Of a stretch of DNA of 28,824 bases, positions 16,161 through 23,248 are shown piece after piece (positions within the stretch are counted from its first letter, which is position 1; each line of letters starts with the position of its first letter). The translations under genes were made by a program, and so were the position numbers. Where the stretch lies: positions 1 through 28,824 of the forward strand of contig NZ_JBHTBW010000070.1 of assembly GCF_042665195.1 (NCBI RefSeq). The letters are read 5' to 3'. The notes under the pieces were generated by a model. That model had not been told where the DNA came from and made no database searches. It worked only from the letters and a program-made list of their open reading frames with translations. The stretch comes from Laceyella putida (GTDB taxonomy: Bacteria > Bacillota > Bacilli > Thermoactinomycetales > Thermoactinomycetaceae).

Positions 16161-17543
16161 CCCGTCATATTGTGATTGTGGGCTCAGGCATCACCGGATT
16201 GTCTGCGGCTTTTTAAGATCAAAGAACAAGCGCTTCCTTTGAAAAAAACGTTACTGGAGTCCGATGACCGATTGGATGGGAAATTGCAAACGCTGGTGCG
16301 GGACGGTTTTATTATGGAACGGGGGCCGGATTCTTTTTTGGGACGGAAGAAAAGCGCGGTTGAGTTGATTGCCGATTTGGGGCTTGCACATGAACTGGTG
16401 CGCAATCAGGGGAAACAAGCCTATATTTTGTATCGGAATCGCCTTGTTTCCATTCCTGAAGGGACGGTGATGGGGGTTCCCGCCAAATTGGCTCCATTTG
16501 CTTTTACTCCTCTGATCTCTCTTTCCGGCAAGATGAGGGCGGCGGCTGACTTGTTGTTACCGCGTTCAAACCGATTGGAAAGTGAGGACACGTCTGTGGG
16601 TGCTTTTTTTCGTCACCGTTTTGGTGACGAGGTGGTGGATCGGATCATTGAGCCGCTGCTTTCCGGCGTTTATGCAGGGAACATTGATCAGATGAGTTTA
16701 CAGTCCATTTTTCCTCAATTTATCCAAATGGAAAAGAAATATCGCAGCATGATATTAGGAATGAAAAAATCACATCCGGGCAATAAGCCAGCGGCCAAGC
16801 CTCAAGGAGCGTTCCTCACTTTGAAAAGAGGATTGCATTCGATGGTAGAGGAGCTTGAAAAACAGCTGACTGCGGTTAATATTGTCAAAAACACGGCGTT
16901 AGAGAGGTTAGTGAAAGATGAGGATGGTTACCATTTGCAACTGAGTGGTGGGCCTTCTTTACACGCGGATTCCGTAGTGTTGACGGTGCCGCACACCGTC
17001 GTTCGCCGGGTACTTAACAATCCCTCTTTTTTGCGGCCATTACAAGAACACCCTACCTCTGTCGCCACGGTTATCCTTGCTTTTCAGGAAAAGGATGCGC
17101 CGCTGAAGTGCGAAGGATCTGGCTTTCTTGTACCCCGCCGGGAAAATTATACGATTACGGCTTGCACTTGGACGCATAAAAAGTGGCCGCATACCGCCCC
17201 GCCCGGAAAAGCGTTGCTTCGTTGTTATGTGGGACGGGCGGGGGATGAATCCATTGTGGAAAAATCGGATGAGGAGTTGGTGGATGTGGTTATGAGGGAT
17301 TTAAATCGAATCACTCCTATCAGCAGCGACCCGGAGTTTGCCTGTGTCACTCGCTGGAGGGAGGCCATGCCCCAGTTCGTAGTCGGGCATCAAGCCTGGT
17401 TGAAGAAAGTGAGAGAGGGCGTGGATTATCGCTTCCCGGGGGTCTTTTTGGCGGGTTCCTCTTACGCAGGTTCTGGCATCCCTGACTGTATTGATCAGGG
17501 AAAAAAACTGGTTGGCGATGTGTTAAATTTTCTGCAAAAATAA
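16157..17543 (+). pseudogene. hemY: Coproporphyrinogen/protoporphyrinogen oxidase, frameshifted
   Basis: ATG 16157 (GGAGAGGAG upstream) starts the FAD-binding N-terminus HIVIVGSGITGLSAAF but reaches TAA at 16193-16195. The rest continues in another frame from about 16196 (KIKEQALPLKKTLLESDD) to 17543 and covers the remaining HemY/CgoX protein, including GPDSFLGRKKSAVELI, EPLLSGVYAGNIDQMS and the C-terminal FLAGSSYAGSGIPDCIDQG. A few codons after AAF appear to be missing, which suggests a small out-of-frame deletion. DDRLDGK also replaces the usual DRLGGK. As written, no product can join the GxGxxG fold to the catalytic domain. It is either a pseudogene or a sequence error. In Bacillales the intact enzyme makes coproporphyrin III for HemH and HemQ. 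Confidence 0.85.
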
Positions 17544-17555
17544 CTGGATCCCTCT

Positions 17556-17724
17556 TTTAAACATTTGGATGCCGGTGTTCACGACAAAGAGCCTGCTTTC
17601 AACGCAGTAACCACTTATAGAGTTACGTATCTCCGGCTTTGAATCCGATCTATATGAACATATTCATCTTGAAAACAATATTCTATTTCCCTGTTTGCTG
17701 AAAGAAGCAGAAAGCATTGCGTAA
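17556..17724 (+). pseudogene. Relic of an iron-sulfur repair di-iron protein (RIC/ScdA) 3' end
   Basis: Two frames join to give the C-terminal part of a hemerythrin-like RIC/ScdA/YtfE protein: AFNAVTTYRVTYLRL (from about 17590) and then, one frame away, FESDLYEHIHLENNILFP ending at TAA 17724. The HIHLENNILFP stretch with its iron-ligand His and Glu is the hallmark of the family. The 5' part of the gene is missing and there is a frameshift around 17635. RIC proteins repair Fe-S clusters after nitrosative or oxidative damage and are often in Fnr-type regulons. Confidence 0.7.
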
Positions 17725-17731
17725 AAAGATA

Positions 17732-17770
17732 AGGGAATTTCCCTGTCGATATAGGGAGGTTCCCCTATAT
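17732..17770. repeat. Two adjacent dyads after the ric relic
   Basis: AGGGAA-T-TTCCCT (17732-17744) and ATATAGGG...CCCTATAT (17749-17770). Both contain AGGGA with a nearby TTCCC, so they resemble a tandem operator or small hairpins. They lie just before a terminator. Confidence 0.45.
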
Positions 17771-17772
17771 GG

Positions 17773-17822
17773 AAAGCACTTCTTCGCCTCTCACAATATG
17801 AGACAAGAAGTGTTTCTTTTTG
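17773..17822 (+). terminator. Rho-independent terminator
   Basis: AAAGCACTTCTT (17773-17784) pairs with AAGAAGTGTTT (17805-17815) and is followed by CTTTTT. It would end transcripts from hemE/hemY or the ric relic. Confidence 0.75.
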
Positions 17823-17828
17823 GCACTG

Positions 17829-17958
17829 GGGCGTGTCTGGCAAATCAAGTTGCCATTGGGAGAAGGCGGAAAAACCTTTTTCAGATGAGCGCCGAAGGAC
17901 AAGTGAAGCGAATGGGAAAACGGTTTTGGAGCCGCCGACATATTTGTCAGACACGCCC
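17829..17958. mobile_element. 130-bp MITE-like element, copy 2
   Basis: Same length and largely identical to the copy at 14877, with the same inverted ends (GGGCGTGTCTGGCAAAT and ATTTGTCAGACACGCCC). The flanks here (CTG and TAA) do not show a clean target duplication. The right end is again followed closely by a strong ribosome binding site (AAGGAGG, 17967-17973). Confidence 0.85.
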
Positions 17959-17976
17959 TAATTGTAAGGAGGATTG

Positions 17977-18072
17977 ATGATGCAAGGAAGTCTGTCTTTC
18001 CCGTCTCGTTCGATTAACGAGGCTTTTGCTTTAAGATTTGCTAGATCAACGTTTTCACCGTGTGTACGTTAG
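17977..18072 (+). CDS. 31-residue ORF with strong RBS, probably a truncated gene
   Basis: ATG-ATG preceded by AAGGAGG at ideal spacing, immediately right of MITE copy 2. The product (MMQGSLSFPSRSINEAF...) is not recognised. It may be the surviving start of a gene disrupted by rearrangement. Confidence 0.3.
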   Translation: MMQGSLSFPSRSINEAFALRFARSTFSPCVR

Positions 18073-18111
18073 CCTATCGGATCAAGGATGTTTACGATTT
18101 GATACAGTTAT

Positions 18112-18291
18112 ATGGTTGGCGCCATTGTTTTTATCGGAGGGTTTTTTACAGGTTCCCCTCGCCTGAATTTACTAACTAAATGGCGATTTGTATCAGATCT
18201 GCGGGTTTCATCCTTTGTCAGGGCCGCTTCGGCCATGGCCCCCGACATCATCCGCCGAGCAGTTGCGAATAGTCAAGTGACAAAACTATAA
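18112..18291 (+). CDS. 59-residue unrecognised ORF, doubtful
   Basis: ATG 18112 without a ribosome binding site. It has a hydrophobic start (MVGAIVFIGGFFTG) and a basic remainder. The end runs into the repeated Fnr-promoter block beginning at 18271. It may be a relic; I cannot name it. Confidence 0.2.
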   Translation: MVGAIVFIGGFFTGSPRLNLLTKWRFVSDLRVSSFVRAASAMAPDIIRRAVANSQVTKL

Positions 18292-18395
18292 CGTTAATGT
18301 CTATTTTATGTGAACGCGCCTTTTTTTGTGAAATACATCACATTCACTTCGACTTGTACCGCTACACTAATTTACAAAGACAAAATTTCAGTTTA
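18271..18395 (+). repeat. Repeated Fnr-promoter block, copy upstream of ctaB
   Basis: The block starts AGTCAAGTGACAAAACTATAAC and ends GACAAAATTTCAGTTTA. It is matched by 22235-22359 and, over its right part, by 22093-22196. The shared sequence includes regions upstream and downstream of the Fnr palindrome, so it is a duplicated promoter cassette rather than separate evolution of binding sites. Confidence 0.75.
18326..18368 (+). promoter_or_regulatory. Fnr-type promoter of ctaB-ctaA
   Basis: Palindrome TTGTGAAATACATCACAT (18326-18343), then a -10 TACACT (18363-18368). The centre is 28-29 nt upstream of the -10, placing it near -41, the class II activation geometry known for Bacillus Fnr. The ctaB start lies about 105 nt downstream. 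Confidence 0.7.
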
Positions 18396-18479
18396 CGTTT
18401 ACCGCCGTTGCCGGATCGATCTGGGTGATGATGTTTAATTCCCAAGTTCAATGATCAACCGTTAAGAGGAGAGAAAAAA

Positions 18480-19403
18480 ATGAAAACTCCGTTGTTGGAT
18501 TCTGTTCAATCAACGAAACGAACCTTTTTGATGATCGATTTGGAGAAATTCAATGCCTACTTGGCACTAACCAAACCGCGAATAGCAATCTTTATGATTT
18601 TTACGGCGATCTGCGCGGTAATCGTTGCCAAAGGAGGATTGCCCGATGTTTGGACAATGGCCGAAGTGGCAATAGGTCTGGCTTTATCCGCCGGTGGGGC
18701 GGCTGCGATTAACATGTGGTACGACCATGACATCGACAAGATCATGGAGCGAACGATGGGGCGACCGCTTCCCTCCGGACAACTTCGGCCGCAATCAGCT
18801 TTGCTCTTTGGGATTGGATTGGAACTGTTGTCCATGATTTGGTTTTCGGTGGTTGTTAACGGTCTTACGTCAATGTTGTCCCTTGCCGTTTTTTTGTATT
18901 ACACGGTGATTTACACTATATGGCTAAAAAGAAAAACACCGCAAAATATTGTGATCGGGGGTGGGGCGGGCGCCATCCCTCCTATGATTGGCTGGGCGGC
19001 GGTGACAGGAGATCTTGGATGGCCGGCCGTAATCATGTTCGCGATTATCTTCTTTTGGACCCCTCCCCATTTCTGGCCGCTTGTCATCGTGAAAAATGAC
19101 GACTATGTACGTGCAGGTGTTCCGATGATGCCAGTGGTCCGAGGCCAAAGAAAAACAAAAAGAGATTGCATGGTTTACACCGTAGTTCTTTTGTTGACTT
19201 CTATCGGACTGTATTTCACTGGTGCTGTAGGCGGTTTCTATTTGACAGCAGCGATTCTATCCGGCTTGGCATTTTTGTACTTTCAGATCCGTATGTGGTA
19301 CGAACAAGACGATCGCACTGTGTGGGCGAAACGAACATTTTTTGCTTCTTTGGTATACTTGCCAGTTTTGTTTACCTTTATGGTCATTGATTCATTATTT
19401 TAG
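18480..19403 (+). CDS. ctaB: Haem O synthase (protohaem IX farnesyltransferase)
   Basis: 307 residues, full length. It is a UbiA-type polytopic prenyltransferase that adds a farnesyl group to haem B in the membrane. The first Asp-rich motif is NMWYDHDIDKIMERTMGRPLPSG; later come KTPQNIVIGGGAGAIPPMIGW, WTPPHFWPL and the second acidic motif in KNDDYVRAGVPMMP. RBS GAGGAGAG lies 6-8 nt before the ATG. An Fnr-type promoter lies upstream. ctaA follows after 43 bp. Confidence 0.95.
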   Translation: MKTPLLDSVQSTKRTFLMIDLEKFNAYLALTKPRIAIFMIFTAICAVIVAKGGLPDVWTMAEVAIGLALSAGGAAAINMWYDHDIDKIMERTMGRPLPSGQLRPQSALLFGIGLELLSMIWFSVVVNGLTSMLSLAVFLYYTVIYTIWLKRKTPQNIVIGGGAGAIPPMIGWAAVTGDLGWPAVIMFAIIFFWTPPHFWPLVIVKNDDYVRAGVPMMPVVRGQRKTKRDCMVYTVVLLLTSIGLYFTGAVGGFYLTAAILSGLAFLYFQIRMWYEQDDRTVWAKRTFFASLVYLPVLFTFMVIDSLF

Positions 19404-19446
19404 TTCTTCGTTTTCTCCGGAAAAAAGGGGAGGGAGATGTTATAAC

Positions 19447-20403
19447 ATGATGAAGTCTTGTGAGAAACCAACCAACATTTTTCCATTAGCCCTCGTAACC
19501 CTCGTCGGGTTGTTTTTGATCAATATCTTGGGGTTTATTGACACCCAAACCGGTTCAGCGTTAGGATGTGGGAGAGATTGGCCGCTTTGTAATGGTGAGA
19601 TCTTTCCTGCCGAATGGGATCTTCATACGGCTATTGAGTTTATCCATCGATTGACTGTGTTTATCGATCTCTTTCTCTTGGCCTTCCTGACAGCAGCCAC
19701 ATGGAAACGATACCGAACAAGAAAAGTAATCCGGGTTCTTATGGGGATCTGTTTTGCTGGCTTTGGCGGGGAATCTGCTCTGGGGGCGATGAGTGTTTTT
19801 TTTCAAAATCCCCCTTCAGTGCTAGCCCTCCATTTGGGGATGTCACTCGTCTCATTTTCCGCATTGTATTTGTGGACGGCCACCCTTCGACAGATCGAAA
19901 CCGGGAAAGGTCAAAGGCTTGACACGCACGATACAACCCGTATTAAACAGCTGGGTAAATGGAGTTGGGGAACTCTCATTTACTGTTTTTTGGTCATCTA
20001 TTTTGGTGCCTATGTTTCGTTCACCGGGGCCGGTGTCTATTTCCAGGGATGGCCCTTTCCAACGGAGTCCTTTAGTCAAGCGCACGCAGCACTTTTCATT
20101 GATTTGACTCACCGACTCATGGCCCTTGTATTGTTTTTATTGATTCTAAGATTGAACCTCTTAGCCTGTCGGATGCGCTTAGACAGAAAAGATTTATGGG
20201 TCGGGAGCCTTCACGCCCTTCTTCTTGCTGTTCTGCAAATGTTCAGTGGTGCTCTGCTTATTATAACGAAATTAAACCTAATGGCGTTTCTCCTCCATGT
20301 TACGATCGTGCCCCTTTTGGTGTGCTCTTTAAGTTTACTGGGATTAAAAACTTACTCATCCCAAGGAAAAGGGAGGCTAATGGGGTCGACGTTGACCCAT
20401 TAG
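19447..20403 (+). CDS. ctaA: Haem A synthase (CtaA/Cox15)
   Basis: 318 residues with about eight membrane segments. The two Cys of the first extracellular loop (Cys41, Cys48 in GCGRDWPLCNG) and the acidic residue before His67 (IEFIHRL) are present. The other haem-ligand histidines are His129, His222 (LTHRLMA) and His284 (LLHVTI), each close to the B. subtilis CtaA ligands (60, 123, 216, 278) with a small shift. The first loop reads DTQTGSALGC rather than the more usual RLTGSGLGC, a mild divergence. The enzyme oxidises the haem O methyl group to the formyl of haem A. It follows ctaB in one unit. Confidence 0.9.
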   Translation: MMKSCEKPTNIFPLALVTLVGLFLINILGFIDTQTGSALGCGRDWPLCNGEIFPAEWDLHTAIEFIHRLTVFIDLFLLAFLTAATWKRYRTRKVIRVLMGICFAGFGGESALGAMSVFFQNPPSVLALHLGMSLVSFSALYLWTATLRQIETGKGQRLDTHDTTRIKQLGKWSWGTLIYCFLVIYFGAYVSFTGAGVYFQGWPFPTESFSQAHAALFIDLTHRLMALVLFLLILRLNLLACRMRLDRKDLWVGSLHALLLAVLQMFSGALLIITKLNLMAFLLHVTIVPLLVCSLSLLGLKTYSSQGKGRLMGSTLTH

Positions 20404-20416
20404 AACCATTAACGGA

Positions 20417-20552
20417 AAATCAATATTTGAAGAGGAAGTGAAAAAATGAGCCGAGTAGTGGAAACCTACATCCCGACCGGCCCGGCGCCGACAATAGCGA
20501 CCACAGCCCCCGGCTGAACTTTGCGTTGATCACCCCGATTTCCAAACTTGTC
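20417..20552 (+). pseudogene. hemQ 5' fragment joined to an antisense alcohol dehydrogenase scrap
   Basis: Positions 20417-20470 match the upstream region, ribosome binding site and first codons of hemQ (20983-21038; AGGAAGTGAAAAA, MSxxxxTY). At about 20471 the sequence switches to an 82-bp piece nearly identical to 27236-27320, inside the reverse-strand adh gene, so here adh is read in antisense. The hybrid frame stops after 23 residues at 20517. It is a recombination scar, not a gene. Confidence 0.8.
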
Positions 20553-20653
20553 GGATGTATGGTTTAACCTGGGAGAACGAATGTTATACACAGAATCGGA
20601 GATCTAAGCAGAGTAGTAATTGATGTTTTTCCTAATTATCGAATTTGCTTTTT

Positions 20654-20662
20654 TGGTATAAT
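20654..20662 (+). promoter_or_regulatory. Extended -10 promoter upstream of hemQ
   Basis: TGGTATAAT has a perfect TATAAT (20657-20662) with an upstream TG. No good -35 is seen. It could drive hemQ with a leader of about 340 nt that carries the palindrome at 20714. Confidence 0.4.
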
Positions 20663-20713
20663 AAACAAAAGTAGCAACCACAATGAAGGAGTGTTTCTCA
20701 CTTTTAGTGCCTT

Positions 20714-20731
20714 TTGTGAAAAATTTCACGT
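20714..20731. promoter_or_regulatory. Rex/Fnr-like palindrome in the hemQ leader region
   Basis: TTGTGAAAAATTTCACGT: left arm TTGTGAA, right arm TTCAC followed by GT instead of AA. It lies about 52 bp downstream of the extended -10 box, so it would fit repression better than class II activation. Confidence 0.45.
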
Positions 20732-21011
20732 TACTATAAAAGACACCTAAGCGAATGGAAGCGATCGAGACGGAATGATATCGCTTTAAGCTACCTTTTG
20801 CTGACGATCGTAATGTAATATACTTGTTCTGTATGCGTTTTCTATTTGGCAGGAGCAATTCTGGAAAGAACAGAAATCCGGGCTCTTTATAGTGATTCAT
20901 TTCGCTGATCCATTCTAGGAAAAGGAAGACGTATGCCGATTCATCTTGTCCTTTTCGAATGGTTAACCTTTGATAACAGACAATCAATAAAGAGAATAGG
21001 AAGTGAAAAAA

Positions 21012-21767
21012 ATGAGCGAAGCAATAAAAACCTACGATGGTTGGTATGCATTTCATGATTTTCGAAAAATAGATTGGAAAAAATGGAAATCACTCAACCC
21101 CTCGGAACGACAACAAATCATTGAGGAGCTGCAAAACACCCTTCAGAAATTTTCAGCGGTTGAAAACGACCGTAAAGGCAGCTTAGGTCAATATGCCGTA
21201 CTTGGGAATAAAGCGGATCTGTTGTTTATCCATCTTCGTCCTACCATTGACGAATTAAACGAAGTAAAGTTCCAGTTTGACAAAACCGGTTTTGCCGATG
21301 TAACTTCCACTCCGTATTCCTATATTTCTGTCGTGGAACTCAGTGCTTACACGATTCCTCCGGGGGTCGATCCCTATAGCGACCCTGCATTCCGGGAACG
21401 TCTTGAACCAATCCTGCCGAAAACGCAATATGCATGCTTTTATCCCATGAATAAGCGGAGATCAGGAGAAGATAACTGGTATATGCTTTCAGTAGAAGAA
21501 CGGCAAAGGATGATGAGAAGCCACGGATTGATCGGCCGTTCCTATGCAGGGAAGGTTCGGCAGATCATTACCGGATCGGTCGGCTTCGATGATTGGGAAT
21601 GGGGAGTTTCCCTATTTTCCGATGACCCGTTGAATTTTAAAAAGCTGGTATATGAAATGCGGTTTGATGAGGTAAGCGCGCGATTTGGAGAATTTGGCCC
21701 CTTTTATGTCGGTTCCAGATTGACCAGTGAGGGGTTGATCTCTTTGCTTACCGATAATATAAAGTAA
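21012..21767 (+). CDS. hemQ: Coproheme decarboxylase HemQ
   Basis: 251 residues, full length for the chlorite-dismutase-like HemQ of Gram-positive bacteria. It converts coproheme to haem B in the last step of the coproporphyrin-dependent pathway. The catalytic Tyr144 lies in FYPMNKRRSGEDNWYML and the proximal His171 in MMRSHGLIGRSYAGK, matching Tyr145/His172 of studied homologues. The C-terminal block (FDDWEWGVSLF, MRFDEVSARFGEFGPFYVG) is conserved. ATG 21012 is preceded by AGGAAGTG. The C-terminal third is repeated in diverged form in the chimera at 25934-26575. Confidence 0.95.
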   Translation: MSEAIKTYDGWYAFHDFRKIDWKKWKSLNPSERQQIIEELQNTLQKFSAVENDRKGSLGQYAVLGNKADLLFIHLRPTIDELNEVKFQFDKTGFADVTSTPYSYISVVELSAYTIPPGVDPYSDPAFRERLEPILPKTQYACFYPMNKRRSGEDNWYMLSVEERQRMMRSHGLIGRSYAGKVRQIITGSVGFDDWEWGVSLFSDDPLNFKKLVYEMRFDEVSARFGEFGPFYVGSRLTSEGLISLLTDNIK

Positions 21768-21796
21768 TCCATTGAATAGAAAAATGAAACAAACAA

Positions 21797-21836
21797 GCCC
21801 TCGGCTTTTTCGGAAGAAAAGGCTGAGGGTTTTAAT
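21797..21836 (+). terminator. Terminator after hemQ
   Basis: CCCTCGGCTTTT and AAAAGGCTGAGGG form a stem with one bulge and one G-T pair, followed by TTTTAATATTTT. Confidence 0.75.
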
Positions 21837-21842
21837 ATTTTC

Positions 21843-22113
21843 AGGGAAATATGCAGAACATCGGGCTGATACAGCAAGCGGTAAAAAAGTATACTCAAAG
21901 TCAATTTCCGGTCATAATTCAATTGTTTATTCTTTAAAGTCATCATACTCCCATAATGCATACCTATTTATTTTTGTTGCTATTTCATCCCAATTTACCC
22001 CTGATTTACAAGATTCTGAACGGAACAACCTCATCGCAACTCTGAAAGAAGTATTGGGACTGCAGGATGTAGTGTTGATTCCTTGGGGCGACTGTAATGT
22101 GGATTTTCAGTGA
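21843..22113 (+). other. Interval with an unrecognised open frame
   Basis: A frame open through this interval ends at 22113. Its last 55 residues (for example LKEVLGLQDVVLIPWGD) look protein-like and faintly recall the end of agmatine-deiminase-type domains, but there is no start with a ribosome binding site and the first part reads through the hemQ terminator. The tail overlaps the first Fnr-promoter repeat. It may be a gene relic; I do not assign a function. Confidence 0.2.
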
Positions 22114-22216
22114 AAACCTCTTTTTTGTGAAATATATCACATTCTATTTATCTAATATCGTTTATACTAATTTACACAGAAAATTCAGATTGACTATGGA
22201 AGGGTGAAACCTATGA
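22093..22216 (+). repeat. Tandem Fnr-promoter repeat, unit 1
   Basis: Together with 22235-22379 it forms a tandem duplication with a period of about 163 bp. Each unit holds an Fnr palindrome, a -10 box, CACAGA(C)AAA(A)TTTCAG, a ribosome binding site and GTGAAACCTATG. The ATG of unit 1 (22213) opens a 7-residue frame that stops at 22236, exactly where unit 2 begins. Confidence 0.75.
22125..22168 (+). promoter_or_regulatory. Fnr-type promoter 1 upstream of hpf
   Basis: TTGTGAAATATATCACAT (22125-22142) with -10 TATACT (22163-22168). The centre to -10 distance of 29-30 nt places the palindrome at -41.5, the exact class II position. Confidence 0.75.
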
Positions 22217-22234
22217 AGAGATGTCATCTTGAGT

Positions 22235-22379
22235 AGTCAAGTTACAAAACTATAACCGTAATGTGGTTTTTCTGTGTACACCTATTTTTGTGAAATGATT
22301 CACATTATCATGATCCTATATTGCTTACACGAATTACACAGACAAAATTTCAGTTTAACATGGAGTGTGAAACCTATGG
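22235..22379 (+). repeat. Tandem Fnr-promoter repeat, unit 2
   Basis: Second unit of the duplication and the closest match to the block before ctaB (18271-18395). It again ends in a ribosome binding site and an ATG (22376), here followed by a stop after three codons. Confidence 0.75.
22288..22331 (+). promoter_or_regulatory. Fnr-type promoter 2 upstream of hpf
   Basis: TTGTGAAATGATTCACAT (22288-22305) with -10 TACACG (22326-22331), centre at -41.5. The TTGTGAA-N4-TTCACA form also fits Rex. The expected start near 22338 gives hpf a leader of about 245 nt, which includes a GTAGGCGG/CCGTCTAC hairpin at about 22397-22418. Confidence 0.7.
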
Positions 22380-22583
22380 AAAAATAGGTAAAAATTGTAG
22401 GCGGATGACACCGTCTACATAAGGATGTTCAACAGCGGAACATTCGATGGTGCCGATATCCGTGGGAACGAAACAATATGGTTGAAATGAGTTTCTTGAA
22501 AAAGAGGCCGAGGATGTGAATCTCAAGGTTTCTCGAGGTTTGTGGATAAAAGATAATGCATAAAGCAAAAGGGGAGTCTCTTC

Positions 22584-23135
22584 ATGAATTATGTAATTCG
22601 TGGCAACAACATCGAAGTAACGGAAGCGTTGCGGGGATTTGTCGAAAAAAAGATCAGCCGTCTGGAAAAGTATTTCGACACGCCTCCTTCCGCCGCTGCG
22701 CACATTACCCTCAGCGTGACCCGCGATGAACACAAGGTGGAAGTGACGATCCCTTTTCCAGGCGTGTTGGTTCGCGCAGAGGAAAAAAGCACGGACATGT
22801 ATGCTTCAATCGATCTGGTCGTGGATAAATTGGAACGACAGATCCGAAAGTACAAAACCAAGATAAACCGCAAACTCCGTCGGGAAGGAAGCCTCCGTTC
22901 GCAGATTTATAAAAACGGCAACACCGCCGACGCTTTGGTTGATGAGGAAGACGAACCCATCGAAGTGGTACGTACGAAGCGCTTTCACTTGAAACCGATG
23001 GATGTGGAAGAGGCTATCATGAAGATGGAAATGCTGGGACATAACTTCTTTGTGTTCTCCAATGCAGAGACTGACGAAGTGAACGTGGTATACCGCAGAA
23101 AAGACGGGCGTTATGGTTTGATCGAGCTTGAGTGA
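22584..23135 (+). CDS. hpf: Ribosome hibernation promoting factor, long form
   Basis: 183 residues, typical of the long HPF of Firmicutes. The N-terminal domain (1-100; MNYVIRGNNIEVTEALRGFVEKKISRLEKYF) binds the 30S decoding region. The C-terminal domain (about 125-183; RTKRFHLKPMDVEEAIMKMEMLGHNFFVF...) dimerises and joins two 70S into 100S. RBS AAAGGGGAG lies 7 nt before the ATG. The tandem Fnr-type promoters upstream suggest induction on loss of oxygen rather than only in stationary phase. Confidence 0.93.
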   Translation: MNYVIRGNNIEVTEALRGFVEKKISRLEKYFDTPPSAAAHITLSVTRDEHKVEVTIPFPGVLVRAEEKSTDMYASIDLVVDKLERQIRKYKTKINRKLRREGSLRSQIYKNGNTADALVDEEDEPIEVVRTKRFHLKPMDVEEAIMKMEMLGHNFFVFSNAETDEVNVVYRRKDGRYGLIELE

Positions 23136-23248
23136 GGATCGACCAAGACTAAAGAAGGCACTTGTATTCCGTGGACCGGACGATTCATGAACCAACTGAT
23201 GCAATATCGATCCAAAAGAATTCGGGCTACAAATAAGGAGTGTTTGCT

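Noticed and set aside
20604..21056. 150-codon open frame on the reverse strand upstream of hemQ
   Set aside because: It overlaps the hemQ start and leader, has no ribosome binding site or recognisable family, and contains the palindrome and promoter signals of the other strand.
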